Source of the DNA: Cardiocondyla obscurior | Taxonomy: Eukaryota > Arthropoda > Insecta > Hymenoptera > Formicidae | Assembly (NCBI RefSeq): GCF_019399895.1 | Contig: NC_091867.1 | Coordinates: 9,499,501-9,563,500 of the forward strand | DNA length: 64,000 bases | Reading direction: 5' to 3' | In this document: positions 25,001 through 37,399 of the stretch, piece by piece | Numbering within the stretch: position 1 is the first letter of the stretch | Layout: each line of letters begins with the position of its first letter | Notes under the pieces: generated by a model | The model's database searches: none | What the model was told of the DNA's origin: nothing | Seen by the model: the letters and a program-made list of their open reading frames with translations, nothing else | Program-made: the position numbers and the translations under genes

Positions 25001-28000
25001 AATCTATTTCGAGCCCGCGGTTTAATGCCAAAGATGCGAATAAATCTTGCGTACCTAGTCGCAGAGCGGGTTACAGAATCGCTTTTCTAACGAACCACCG
25101 ATCGCGTAAATCTTGGCGGATAAAGCCGCATCTCGACGTCGACTGTCTAAATATATTATTGCATAATTATGAAAATTGTACGCAATGTGATACTGTATCA
25201 ATCAATTTGAATTATCTCACGGTATGCGTTGTGATTACGCATTACTCACCGGCGGGACGCCGCAAACTGTATTAGCCGCGAAATTTTTTATTTTAGAAAC
25301 AAACTCGGAGGTTCGTCTTTGACGTTAGATATTTCGTAAGAATCGCTTTTACGCTAATGCAACAATTTTGCTATTTTTGCAAAACTAGTTTCGCTGTACA
25401 ACTTTGTGCGATCAATCAGGACAAGTGACACGCGTGAGTTTTTAAATTATCGCTCGGTAATGAGCGTTTTAACAAAGACACCGCGTGATTGATTGCGCTC
25501 GTAATTAGAATTGTGATTCAATATGGAAATCAGAATGAGTTAATTATTCACGAAAAAAAAAAAAAAGAATAAAAGTAAAAAAAAATATCTATTTAAATTT
25601 GCTATAAATATCTTAAAATATATAAATAAATTAGAATTAAATAAAATTAACGTTTATTCTACCTACTGATAATACTGATAAATTTTGCTTGAATAAATAG
25701 ATTTTCAGGAAGTAACTGATAACTCATGTTAGAAGATCGTTAATATTCAGCAGACGAACCGAGCGGGATAAATAAAGATTCGAAGAGTGCAGCCTCGTAT
25801 CGTCTCAAGTCATTCGGCTATCGGTGACGTAATTAATCGGGACAATGGCAAGCGCGGATTATTAGTTTTTCCGACACGTATTTCTAAACGAAGATACACG
25901 TGCGAGTTAAAGAGACCTTGCCTAGCTTTCGACAGCGCGTCTACAATCAACGAGTCACATAAGGTTCGTTTCACACGATTTTAGCGCGAAATAATTATTA
26001 TGCTCGAAAGAACCCGCCGAGGGAGTCGCGTAAATTTCTTTAAAAAAAAACTCACCGACAAATACTCGAAAATATCTGGCTTTTAAATAAAAATTTTTTA
26101 CGACAAAGGCGACGATTAAAGTTGCAGAATTTCTCCTGAAGATAAACCGCGTGAAGAAGGCTTAATCCACCGCGTGATTAGAATCGTGCCCATTATGGAA
26201 CGCTTGAATTATTTAAATTGCGTACGCCAAATTCTCGAAAGCCTTCGCGCGTTTCTATTTCGCAATTGTCATTCCGCGTACAATGTCTATGCAAAATTTT
26301 TAGACAGGATGATATCATATAAGCGGCACTCACGTAACTACTCGCATCAGATTTTACGATAACAAGAACGCCTCGCACGAGACGTGTTTACTTAAAACAA
26401 GTAAGTGTACTTGTCCTATATACCGCCCGCTATTAAGCGTCTCTATAAATAAAATTGCAAATTTCCTTTTTTCCTTCTTCTACATACGAAACGAAAGATA
26501 AATATAGATACGCGACGCCTTAAAGTAAAAGTAACAAAAAGAAAAAAAAATTTGAAAGAAAACGAATAGAAAAAAATTAAACAAAATACAAAGAATAATT
26601 ACGGAGAAAATCAAAGCAGATATTAATATCGAGAAAGAGAGAGAGAGAAAAAACCTTGATAACCGCGCTGGGGAGGGGGAGGGGGGGGGGAAATCATACT
26701 CGAGACTATCAATGGTATTCTAAAATGTTGTGCGTCGAAATTGATAGCGGCAGATAACACGCCACATGCGGTGATACAATGTCACCAAAAATAGGTAAAT
26801 CATACACTGATTAAAATTCATATTTGCCAGCCCGATAACGGCGATGCAGGCTTATCGCGGAAACAAATGCACCGGCACCGCCGTCGATTCCTCGCGGCGA
26901 AGTAACGAGTTCACGGATCATTCGGCACACACGCATACATATTCATCGTGCCTAGGTGGGTGCGCGGATAGAAAACGTTCGGATGAATTACGGCGGCGCC
27001 GGATGCAAGAAATTAAGTCGACGGAGAGCACGGCGAGATCAAGGGAACAGGTGCTAGATCTCGTCGGATCGTTAGCGCGATATACAACGGGAGTATAATA
27101 CGGCGTGGCGCGTCGAGCCTCCGAGATGCGAATTCCGTAACGATCTTGCGGGATGCCGGGGCAATCTCAATTGTTGGGAGCAGCCGATCGTCTCTAGCCG
27201 GTCGGGCGGCTCTCGCTCGAAACGAGCCAAAAAGCATCGGCGAGCCGACGTGCCGTCGCCGGCATTCCGGATCGCCGGATCGCGATTCTTCTGACGGCGA
27301 GATCGGCGCGGAATAATCGACCGTGTACCCGTTGCCGACGATCGCGAGATACATGGTAGCGAACGAGCGTGCGAGGCGTGACTTTAATCGCGTCTTTTTA
27401 TCGCGGTCGAAATTAAGATCACTCGACGGACGCTGCGACCGTCGCGCGCATCCGCGAATCAGAAGTCGGACTGCAGCGCGCTTAAACCGCGCTTTTTCGC
27501 GCTCCCGGCGATTAAGCGCTATCGGATCAATTCATCGATAAGCCGAGTAACGAAGACAATCGGTTATTCCAGCGACGATACGCCGCTGATAACCGTAAAT
27601 ACCGCGTTTACACGAGGTCCAGGTTCATTGAATTAGAGTTCGATGCTCCCGCGCCTGGGGTATCGATCTCGCGATACGGCGGCGTCCATCAACGCATCTC
27701 GCGCATTACTCGATAAACATAGACATATTAATAAGGCGCGTTTAATTCTTTTCTCCCTCTCTCTCTCTTCTTTTCAATGCACGTATAGAAAAAAAAAAAA
27801 AAAAATAAAAATGTGAACCCAACAAAATAAGAAGAAAAGAGCCGCAAAATATATAATCGACGGTCCCGATTTCCAGTTTCGGTCGCAATCAGCGCGTCTA
27901 TCACCTGCTTACTTCTATTTTACAGGCGTAGAAAAAAAAAAAAAAAAAAATTAGCAGGTGCGAGGCGTTCCCAGAACATTTTACCGTTTTTTTTTTTCTC

Positions 28001-31000
28001 CCCCGGGCATTTTTATTTAATCCCGAATCTCCACGCGCGTCCATATCTCTCGCGGTGCTTCCGGAGGTAGGCCTGCCTCCGAGTCGTACCGACCGAGCCG
28101 CGACGGAGGGCCGCTGCTCCAGGAGCAGGTGCATCGCCAGAGGAGGAATCGCGCGAACGCGGAGAGGCGCCACTAGCCGAGATCGCTCACTCGCGGAGGC
28201 GCTAACTCGCCCGGGTAACGTTTCCCGGCCGTTCACTCGCTCGCTCCGCTCGCTCGCTCTGGCCGCTCTGGCTTTTTAAAATGTCGCCGATGGCCGTGAC
28301 AGGATCTATTTTTAACCGCGCGTCGAGATAAGCGCGCGGGAGGGACGACGGGTAAAGAGCCAGAGTGAAGAGAGGAGAGAAGGGGGAGGAACGGCAGAGG
28401 ACGATGACGATGAGGGACGAAGGAGGGTGGAGGCGAGAGCAAACTCGCGGCCGTCAGTAGCGTAATCGCGCGACGCTTTCGACGGCACTATGGCTAACAC
28501 CTGTTCCATTAACGTGATTTTTTTTCTTTTTTTTTTATTCTTTTCTCTTCGCCCGAAAAGGCAAATTCGTCTATCGCGCCGATCGCGCTAGCTCGGCGCG
28601 AAGAACCAAACCAGATTCGCGGCCCGTGTGCAACGTCGTTTATATCCACGCGATTTGCGCCGTGGACTGTTTACTCGTTCCCCAGAACACGTGTCAAAGC
28701 CTCCGCGCCAGCCTCCCGGATATGCTCGAATTTTCAAACCGTCATAAATTTATTTTTATCAGCTTTTATCAGTTTATGAGCGTAAACCGTAGTTATAATA
28801 AAAAATATATTTATAAAGAAAGAAAAGAAGAAAGACAACAAACGAACTAGGATCGGCGTGCTGTTAATAAAAATCTAACTATCGATTAGACTTCCGGCGT
28901 ACTGAAACATTTACGAGGGTAGAGAAATTTGATTAGGAAAGTAATTAACCCTAGCTCCGGAAATAAAAATCCATCCGTCGTACTTAATTGACCCGCGTTA
29001 ACATATTAATTTATAAAACTGTTGATTATTTAATTATTACAATTGAAACGAACGAAACAGGTTCTGTAGATTCGATTATCCCTCAAAATTTTCAATTAAG
29101 CCTCCCTCTCTCTCTCTCTCTCTCGCGCTCAGGAGAAACAGATCGGCGTTTCAATTAAACCCGACGTTTGCCGTTTAATTCGCTCTGCGCCGCGGCGATG
29201 GTCGCAAAAAGGAGTTTATCGCGAGCCGCACAATTGCAGCCGGGGCTTTTTTTTATTATTATTTTTTATTTTTTATCTCCCGCCCTCGCCTAAGACTTGC
29301 ACGTGCCGCGGGCGCCCGAAAGCGCATCGCGCCCGTTACACCACTGATCGAGGCCGATAAATTCGTCGTGCCGCGGGCACCACCATAGAGGAGAAAGAGA
29401 GTGAATCAAAGAAGTAATTATACGTGACGTCACCCGACTGGTTTCAACACCCGTCCGGAGTGCAGCGAGTCGAGTCGACGCTCCGCAGCCCCGGAGTCCG
29501 CGTAAAAGCAAAGCGGCCCTTCCTGCCACACCGTCGCAATTATAACAGCTCACGGAGATGCGTACGAGGCAACAAAAAAAAAAGAGGAAAAAAAAAGCAT
29601 CTCACCAAGCGGTGGAAGGAGACGAGAATAGCACCTCCCGAACTTTATGACCGATAAAATCACCGGATCGTCAGCGCCGATACGTCTACGGCCACTTAGA
29701 GCGGCCTGGTGGCCGCGTTAACCGCCAATAATCCCGACGGCGAAGTAGGAAATTAAATAAACCTTCTCTAATTATTAATCGGAGAACGCGCCGGCCGTCG
29801 GACAACGGTCGACTCTCTGTACGTCGCATTTCTTTTCTTTTTTTTTTTATATTTTTTTTCTTTTTTTTTTCTTTTCTTTCTTCTTTTTTTTAGAGGGAGA
29901 TAATTGAAGCTGGTTGAATGCACGTATCAGCAAGTACGCTCGTGTATTCATAAGCGTTTAATATCTACGCTGTGTGCTCGTATGCGTGAGAGATTAGTCC
30001 TCAGTTTCCAAAATTGTCGGTTTAGAATTAAAAAAGAAAAAATAAGGAAAAAAAAAAAAATTATAATAACGCGGGAAATGTTGAGTGAAAGTTTTAATGG
30101 GTTAATGGGTTTTTAATTAATTGAGAGGGATTGATATAATTAAAATTATTTTTGTTTTATAAATACTAAAATACCGAGGTATTTAATGCTCCTATAAATA
30201 AATTAAAAGCCTTTTTTTTTCGGTCAGACAATCACTTCGTTCCTCCGTAGCGGAAATATTTTATTTGCGATTTAATTATGTATGCATCGCGAGAACGTTC
30301 GCACGTTTCAACGCGCGATAGCGAGGGCGACCGCAACTTGTCGGTCTGTTTGACAAACTTTCTTAAAATCGCAACTTAATCTCGTTATATAAATAGGCCG
30401 CAAATATGATAAAATATGCACGGGCAGCAAAAAAAGAATTACGCTGCGGCCAAAGTAAAACGAGCGAACGACCGCGCGCAGAGAGATAAAGATTAATATC
30501 GTTCGCGGGAATTAATTCATGGAATTTTTCAAGCAAAATCTGAAAGCAATCACACACGCGCTGCGGTTTATCGTGCAACGCCAACGTCGAGAACTGTATT
30601 TTAATTTCTTTATCTTTTTTTTTCTTTCGAAAATTTTCCACCTGAGCCTAATTCGTTTCGCGTAGGCCGTTCCTCCCGAGTTCCGAGGACCGTGAAATTA
30701 ATAAAATAAGCATCGAGCAGGCTCGGGGAACGAGAGAGGACCCGGAGCTCGGAACGCGACTCGCGGGACTATAAATAGCCCCGACGAAAGTTTACATTCA
30801 AATTGAATTAAAACAAAATGATACGCGCGATAATCAAGACGTCCCTCGGCCGAGTAAAAGACGTCGGGGCGAGGCTTCTACGCAGGACGTCTCGCAATTA
30901 TAGGCCTCGTAACGCGCCGTTCCCCCGCGCGGCGATCATCTCGCCGTTTCCATGTGGATGCCGCGGGGCAAAAGTATTCGCGAGTCGCGCGAACGGGGCC

Positions 31001-34000
31001 TGGCCGTAGCCGCGGACGAGAGGCTATTTTCAGGCCCATCGGCATTATCGGCCTGCTTCTCAAGAGCGAGATCGAGCTCCGAGCAAGGATAACGGCCTCG
31101 AGATAAAGGGGAAAAAAAAAAAGACACGGAGCGGCCCGCGACTTGTCCTTTGCCGCTTCCTATCCGCTAAAACTCGGATTCTTCGCTCGTTATCTAATAA
31201 TTCTTCAAGCGAGACCGAACAAAGTCGCGAGTGAGAATTATCTAATGTAAGTTCTGGTATCAGCGCGAGAGGCGGCTTTTATCTGGGCGTACGATGCTCG
31301 CGGGACGAGCACCGCGACGCATCGTTGTACGATCGTATCGATCCGGTATTCCGATTATCTCGGCGCCGGATCCCAGCATCGCGTAATCCTTTCGCACGTG
31401 TTTGCGCGCACGCAACGCGCCCGCAACCGCGTAAGTTTATCCGGCCAGACGTTTTGACGTTTTCTTATTAATAGCAGATTGACCGAGATCCCGGATGTAC
31501 CGGGTGGACCGCGAGCATCACGCTCCTCCGCGATATCATATTCTTCGTGCGAGTTAAAAATTTGTTATTCGACTTTTGTCTCATTATTCGTGTCTAATTT
31601 AAATATCACGCGAGGGTGAAACTTTTAATCAAGCGCGAAGGCGAGAGATGAAAAAAAAATGTATTTCGAGCTGCTAAATTTATTAAAAACTCGGCTAGAA
31701 GCTTAGACCAAAACAATATACATTTTTTTTTATGTTTTAAATCGTTTTGTTGCGAAATCGAGAAAAGATTTCGATACGCGATTTCACGAAACTATGTCAA
31801 CGAGATTGCATTTCGATTATTTATAGCGCGTTTCTTCGAAGAAATAAACGGCGCGGCGCTTTTTAAATACCGGCAACCGCTTGAAGCCTCCTTCTGTAAT
31901 GCATTGTGCAACTGTAATTACGCCGATGCAAACGCAACACCGAACGCACAACGCGCTACGTAGGATGACTATACTATCGCCGCAATTACGCAGTAATGTT
32001 AACGTTCAACGTACACAGTTAGGTGATCATTCCGCTAATAATAAGATTGTTTAAACGACACGTTAATATATCTGCATCGATGGTCATTTATACAGCGTCA
32101 ACCGAAGGTGCTAGATATTTAATTTCGATCCGCGAAATCGCAAATTTAATTCGAGTTTCGATCGTCTCTATTTTTTTCTATTTCTTTTTCCCCTTCTTTT
32201 TCCTTATTTTTTCTTATATTTTAATATTGCGATACGCGAGAGTGCAGTCTTCTTTTTTTTCCCGGCGACGGGAAAGAAGGAAAAAAATTTTTTTTGCCAC
32301 AGGCAAATCCGCCCGCTTGGGATTGCGAGATATTGTCGGTGAAGATGGTGGATCAGGTCGACAAAGACAGGCCTTCTTTTATCCGCGGCCAACTTTGAAA
32401 TATGGCAAAGCAATAGGTGAAAGGAACGAGCGTGAAGCAACCGGCTTCTAAGGCGCAACAGGTGTTAATGTCATCTTCTCCACCCTTTACTTTCCTTTCT
32501 AATATCGTGTGCCTCTTTCCAGTTTGAAAAACGAATTAGTTTAAACGTGATATTTACGAGGAGTAATGAAATCGAAAATATGCCGTCGCGAAACCTCGAG
32601 TAGCATGGGAAATATATTTCGCGCGGTGAGTAAAAACGAACGTCGGATGAAAAACGTTGTTAATATAATCTTGATATCCGCTTAAGTATGTACGAACATG
32701 AGAGAAACGATACCGTGCGTAATGATAACAAATGCGATTTGATACATAAAATTTTAACGCCTCGTTTTACAGATTTACAGACAACTCGTGCATAAGAAAT
32801 GACTAGTAATTTTTTTGTCTTATTCTTTTTTTTTCTTTCTTTTCTTTTTTTTTTTTTTTTTTTAATTTATCTTATTGCTTGTCCGAGACGGGCGGTTTAA
32901 TGGCGCGCGGACGAAGGTAGCGCAGGCTCGAACTCGGAAAGTTATTTAATTGATCACGTTCAACCACGCCCTTGCATGAGTCGACACGCGATAAAGTAAA
33001 ATTGCAATGCACGCATTGATCGACGATGAAAGGACTTGCATAATAAACGGCAGCGAGTTTAAAATTAGCTTCTGTTCCTGACCTATGCTTCGCGCTTTCG
33101 TGTCGTTCGCGCCGTTGATAAAAATCGGGGAATCAAATTTTACCCACGTGGTCAAAACATTTTCGTCGGCGTTGGCACTTCTTTTTTTTTCTTTTTTTTT
33201 TTCCTTTTTTCTTTTTCGCTTCCTCCTAGGAGCGATCGACGAGCGAGGTGACGCGTGTTTTCGGGATTTACGCGACGATGCAACGACACGCGTTGACGCG
33301 GAAATATTTGCCGATATTTGCAGAGGGGAAAAAAAAAAGAAAAAGAAAAAAGAAAAAAATAGATGAAGAATATAATGGAAACTTTGATAAGCGCGAGCAG
33401 AAAAATTCAAGCCTTCAACAATACCGTTCTATACCTCGCGCTACCAATTGAGCTCGTCGTGTTTTCGCAAAGACATTGTTAGGCAATATTCCGGGCATTA
33501 TTATGTAAAGTGACGCACGAATTTAAAAATAGTTCTTTTCTAGCGTTTGCATAATGGAGCGTTATTTGCGGAATACATGCAATCGTTTGGTACCTCGCAG
33601 TTTCAAACCGCCATTAGACTTTGCCGACTAGAGAAACTTCAAGTGTTACACGCCAGCGCAACATTTGTTTCCCATGGCACACATTGAAATCATCCAATGA
33701 AGGATAATGCGAGAGTATGAGCAGTCGCGTTCGCTAAGGCCAGGTCTATTTAAATAAAGCGATCTTTAACGTCTAATGATACGGTACCGCCGGAGTACAA
33801 TTTCCGACGTTACATCGTTACTATCTTCATTCCCGAAATTTTATCGCAAGAAACGCCACACGTTATTATTCACTAATAAACCTGTTCTTTCAGATTCCGT
33901 CTTGATTAATAATTCAAGTTTCATTTTTTTTTCTCTCTCTTTTTTTTTATCCCTCAATGACTCAGAAACGAGGATAGAAAAAAAAAAAAAAATTAATAAC

Positions 34001-36719
34001 ACTTCAAGTTTTTTTCTACACGTTAAAATTTATCTCCCGCTCGTTCCCTTCTTATTTTATTTAAATTACCGGAGAGCACCGAACCAGATGGGACTAATTA
34101 TTACAAAACTCAGCGACCGTTGAAACGAATTATGCGGAAAGTCGGTTTCTCAATTTTCCCCCGAGGCGTCCACTCGTCCGTCTCTCCAAATTCGACGTGG
34201 CTCATATGGGAGAAGGGTGTCGTAAATGTCGATTGCGAGTTTCTCCCGGGGAAAAAAAAAAGACACTCGTCTTACTGATTCTATCCGCGGTGCAACCTGC
34301 CACCAGAGCGGCGAGATGCAGGGCCCGCAAAAGCTGACCCTTAGGCGCCGGCTCCAATACTCGCGCCACGTGTCGATTTACACCTACACGTGCGCGCTTG
34401 CGTATCGCAAGCTCGATCAGCGCGAACGGCGAGCGATTAAAAGGGGCAGCAAAGTCACGGCGATTACCATTATCTCAATTTTTTTTTCCACTCGCGCCGA
34501 CTTTCCTTCTGAATAAAATAAAAAAAAAAGAAAAAAAAAGGTTTGCAAAACCGAAGAGCGTAATCGGTCCTCTTTCGCGTTCATTCATCCTCTTCCCGAT
34601 CTGTTTACGCGCCGATCAGCGTGCACTCGTTTTAACCGTGTTTACACGGATTTTACGCTCCAGCCGAAGTTCGCGAAGTATACACACGCCCGCGGTGATT
34701 TACTCGGGGCCGATAATACGACGCGCGAAAACGCGGCCGGCACGACTGGCAGGCTCTTGTAAGCCGAGACTTTCGAGTGATAATAAAATAAATATATTAC
34801 GCCCACAAATAATCTCGCGCTTCCACTCTCTTTCTTTCTCTCTCTCTCTTTTTCTTAAGATATAGATTCGAAGAAGCCGCTTGAATCGGCGCCGCGATAT
34901 CCCCTTCAAAGTCCTCACGTGGCGTCACGCGAATCTCGTCGCGCCGATGCGGAATTGATGAATTTCAAAACCTATAATCGAGAACCGAACGACTTAAAGC
35001 CAAGCACCGCGCGAAAGACGGCGAAATTTTATCGTTCAATTACTTTCTCTCCCGCCCTCTTTTAAATATATACTTATATATTTTTTTTTCTTCTCGCTTT
35101 TTTTTTTCCATCGCGAGAACGTCCCGTGACGGGTTTTCGATTCGTAGAATCGAGAACAAAGACTGGTTTAGCGAGAAATATCGTTGATTAGCAGATAACG
35201 AAAAGAAGTGGCGACTTATCGCCTGAGGTATCGGCGAGATAAGGCCGCCGGATCGGACGGAAATAATCGGGATGCTCGCGAGCGAAAGTGCCCCGCGTCT
35301 AGCCGCGCGAAAGCGCGATTTTTCGAGCGACGGAGAAAGGCCACGCGGGTTCCCGCGAGCCGCGCACGTGAAAACGCACGCGGCCGACGCGGACAGGTCG
35401 CGCCGGGTAACGCCGAGAGCGTCGAGAAGCCGGCGCGGGATCGCGATAAGCCGCGGAACGTAAAGTTTCACGGATCGAAGTGGCTGCCTCCGCTTTCCCA
35501 ACGTTTTCTTAATCTTTATCTTTCTTCGTTTCTTAATTTAATTTAATTTTATTCTTTTTTCTTTTCTTTTTTTTTTTTTTTTAATTATTAATGTGCTAAA
35601 GTACTTAATTAAGTAATATTTAATTTCTGACTATTTCGAAACCTACGTAGATCGATCCGCGAAAAGTCGGCCGGCGACGAGAATAAAAGGTGCTAAGTAC
35701 GTGGATTAAAGCCGGCGTGTCCCCGACGTTATCGCGAGGCGTGTACGTTTCGGAAAATCACCGGCGGCTGCGAGGAAACGCGCCGAGATAATCTTACGCG
35801 GCCGCGGGGGCCGCGCCGCCGGCCGAAATCGTCGCGGTCCGCGCGGGCAGGGCAGCGGCATGCCGAATCTCGCCGTTCTCCTCCTGGACGTGCCGTGCCT
35901 CATTGGCGAATCTGCTTATCGTCGCCGTGGCCCCGCGGCGCGGTTAGGTTCCCTTTGGCCGCAGGCGAGAGCGCGGACGGCGACGCGTTTCGAGCGGCGT
36001 TAAAAATAGCGTTAATTCAAATGATATTTGAGAACGCGGGGGGAGGAGGGAGAGGGAAGGGGGGGAGAGACCGAGCAAGGTGCGGAAGCACGAGAGGCGG
36101 AAGAGAGGAAAAAACCGGCCGGTGGGCGAGCATACGGGGCGGGGAGCGAGGGCGCGGAAAATTGCGGAGTAAAGTGTACCAACCTGTCGCTCTTGTCGAC
36201 GACGGCGAGCGGCGCGAGTTCCTGGAGCGGCGGCTCGGCAGATATGCCCTGGGCACGACCGCGCGTCCGCGGCTTCGTCGGAGTGAGCGGAGGCGCCGAG
36301 CTGAAGGGCAGGATGCTCAGGAACTTGTCCAGGTGGCTGCGGAGCTCCTGGATCTCGGCGTCGCGGCAACAAACGGCGGCCTCGAGCTCGGCGATCCGCT
36401 CGTCCTTGACGCGTAGGAGCTCCTGGAGGTCCCTCAGGGTGCCCATGGCGGCCGCGATACCAGCTCCGGCGCCGACGTACGGCGACGAGACCTGCGTGAC
36501 CTGCGTGGTGGTGGCGGTCGTGGCGACGACGCCGCTGGTGCCGTCCGTCGGCAGCTGCGCCGTCGATGCGACCACGGCGGCGTCACCGACGGCAGCGGCG
36601 TCCTCCTCCTCGTCGGCGGGCGGCTGCTGCGACGATGAGAAGCACAGCGAGTCGAAGCACACGCGCATAGACACGCAAGCGTCGCCGATAGGCACTCGGT
36701 ATTTCGTACCCTCGTCCAT
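8667..36719 (-). CDS. for: cGMP-dependent protein kinase (foraging), isoform A, alpha-type N-terminus
   Basis: Serine/threonine kinase activated by cGMP; in insects the foraging gene affects feeding and foraging behaviour (family knowledge). Coding exons: 36719-36184, 21103-20937, 11518-11296, 11072-11009, 10925-10753, 10566-10420, 10138-9692, 9581-9282, 8966-8904, 8832-8667; all phases agree (761 aa). The first exon has an acidic/Ala-Thr-rich leader, a leucine zipper from about residue 92 (MGTLRDLQELL) and the pseudosubstrate RAQGISAEP, as in mammalian PKG I-alpha. Two cyclic-nucleotide domains follow, with cassettes GELAILYNCKRTATI and GEKALQGDDLRTANI. The kinase has GVGGFG, FALK, YRDLKPEN, VDFGFA and the activation loop TWTFCGTPEYVAPE; the tail ends DDISGWDNDF. 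A second in-frame ATG (MRVCFDSLCF, 36666-36668) is an equally good start, giving 744 aa. Intron 1 is about 15 kb. Confidence 0.93.
9013..9238. mobile_element. 226-bp MITE with 50-bp terminal inverted repeats, TA target duplication
   Basis: The left end (CACTGAAAAGAAGATATGGC) and the reverse complement of the right end (CACCGAAGAACAGATATGGC) match at about 42 of the first 50 positions. The element is flanked by TA on both sides (9011-9012 and 9239-9240), as expected for Tc1/mariner-type insertions. It carries no transposase and sits inside a 315-bp intron of foraging, between kinase exons 9282-9581 and 8904-8966, where it makes up most of the intron. Its GC content is well above the flanking intron. 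Confidence 0.85.
11521..11660. repeat. 60-bp tandem repeat, about 2.3 copies
   Basis: Positions 11521-11580 and 11581-11640 align without gaps over 60 bp with about 50 identical bases; both contain TTAATTTAAAACAT and end GCTAAACGT. A third partial copy covers about 11641-11660. The array abuts the splice acceptor of the foraging exon 11296-11518, so it duplicates the acceptor-proximal intron sequence. Confidence 0.85.
11692..12153 (+). ncRNA. Putative plus-strand spliced transcript inside foraging (two exons)
   Basis: On the plus strand a GC-rich block ends CTCTTAG|GTAAGAATA at 11991. A 118-bp AT-rich intron (11992-12109) ends TTTTTATGTTACAG. A 44-nt exon (12110-12153) then ends GATTG|GTAAGTC. 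Both donors and the acceptor are near consensus and the intron is normal for an insect. Reading frames in exon 1 are short and I recognise no protein, so a long non-coding RNA antisense to foraging is the simplest reading. Exon 2 holds an ATG close to its donor, so a 5' UTR leading to an unseen coding exon is also possible. The 5' end near 11.7 kb is a guess. Confidence 0.45.
14390..14397. promoter_or_regulatory. Perfect palindromic CRE (TGACGTCA)
   Basis: Full CREB/ATF consensus palindrome in an intron of foraging, between first exon C and the shared exon at 11.5 kb. Occupancy is unknown. Confidence 0.4.
14683..14755. repeat. GA-rich imperfect repeat
   Basis: Imperfect GAGA/GAAA repeat of about 70 bp in a foraging intron. 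Confidence 0.8.
19158..19165 (-). promoter_or_regulatory. TATA-like element upstream of foraging exon C
   Basis: The minus strand reads TTATAAATTATATAAGTA, with TATATAAG at 19158-19165, about 490 bp upstream of the exon C start codon. The next 200 bp toward the gene are GC-rich. It would place a start site near 19.13 kb. No textbook initiator was found, so this is a candidate only. Confidence 0.4.
20447..20454. promoter_or_regulatory. Perfect palindromic CRE (TGACGTCA)
   Basis: Second full CRE palindrome, about 1.3 kb upstream of the candidate TATA site of foraging exon C and 0.5 kb downstream of the shared exon 20937-21103. Confidence 0.4.
23104..23130. repeat. Poly(T) tract
   Basis: About 23 consecutive T in the large foraging intron. 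No flanking target duplication was noticed. Confidence 0.8.
24357..24419. repeat. A-rich (GAAA)n repeat
   Basis: About 60 bp of A runs with GAAA repeats in the large foraging intron. It creates a spurious lysine-rich reading frame. Confidence 0.85.
29101..29126. repeat. (CT)n microsatellite
   Basis: Short CT repeat in the large foraging intron. Confidence 0.75.
29425..29432. promoter_or_regulatory. Perfect palindromic CRE (TGACGTCA)
   Basis: Third full CRE palindrome, in the large foraging intron upstream of first exon B, within a GC-rich patch around 29.3-29.7 kb. Confidence 0.4.
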
Positions 36720-37390
36720 TCAACCTGCTGTTGGGCGCGATAGAGGAGGACACATACGCGGAGCGTCGCGACCGGGACCCGGCGAGGACGTCGTCGGTCG
36801 TTACTATCGCGCGAATTCGCATGATTCGCGCTCCCGAAGAGCGCCGGACCGACCAGGGGGGGCAGGCACACTCTTGTGAAAAAGAGGGACGTACTCGGGC
36901 GCCATCTGCGCTTTCCAACTCGGAAATAGTCAACTAACCCGATCACATGACGAAAAGTAGGGAACCGTTCCACACATGTATACGCTCTGGCACTTGCTGT
37001 CACACGTCGGCGCGAAGCGAGCCTGTCGCTAGTAACGTCGAACTGAAAGCGCAGTAGCGCAACACCGGGTACAGGAGTGCAACCCTGTCAGCGCGTCTCG
37101 TAAAACGCTCTCAGGTTGGCGTCACTGTCCGTCGGACGATTTTATAATGGCCGCCAACGTAGTTACTCGCACCGCTGCTAGAGACCGCAACCTGTCGCAT
37201 TTTCGGAACGAACGAACGGTTGACGGTTGACAGTCGGCCTCATCGAACCCAAATGGCGAATGCAAACCGTAACGGAAGAAGATGAAAGAGGAAAAAGAAT
37301 CTGGAAGAATCTGACAGACTCGTCAAAACGGAGCTGGACGTAAGCGCGGACAGAAGCGGCGGACGAGACACTTGTTGCACGCGTCTTGGT
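36720..37390 (-). promoter_or_regulatory. GC-rich upstream region of foraging exon A
   Basis: CpG-rich DNA directly upstream of the distal first exon, giving way to AT-rich DNA beyond 37.4 kb. On the minus strand an acceptor-like CGCCCAACAGCAG lies just before the ATG, so a separate 5' UTR exon is possible. On the plus strand GTCTTG|GTGAGT near 37388 is donor-like and could belong to a divergent transcript. No TATA box is evident. Confidence 0.35.
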
Positions 37391-37399
37391 GAGTTATAT

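Larger units (their letters stand above)
22256..36000. other. Large first intron of foraging isoform A
   Basis: About 14 kb upstream of first exon B without a recognisable coding exon on either strand. CpG-rich patches at about 24.0-24.9, 26.9-27.6, 28.0-28.5, 30.7-31.1 and 34.9-35.5 kb alternate with AT-rich DNA and poly(A)/poly(T) runs. Some patches may be enhancers or non-coding promoters. Confidence 0.6.

Noticed and set aside
36028..36879. 283-codon plus-strand frame
   Set aside because: It is the antisense shadow of foraging exon A, whose minus-strand product has clear PKG motifs.
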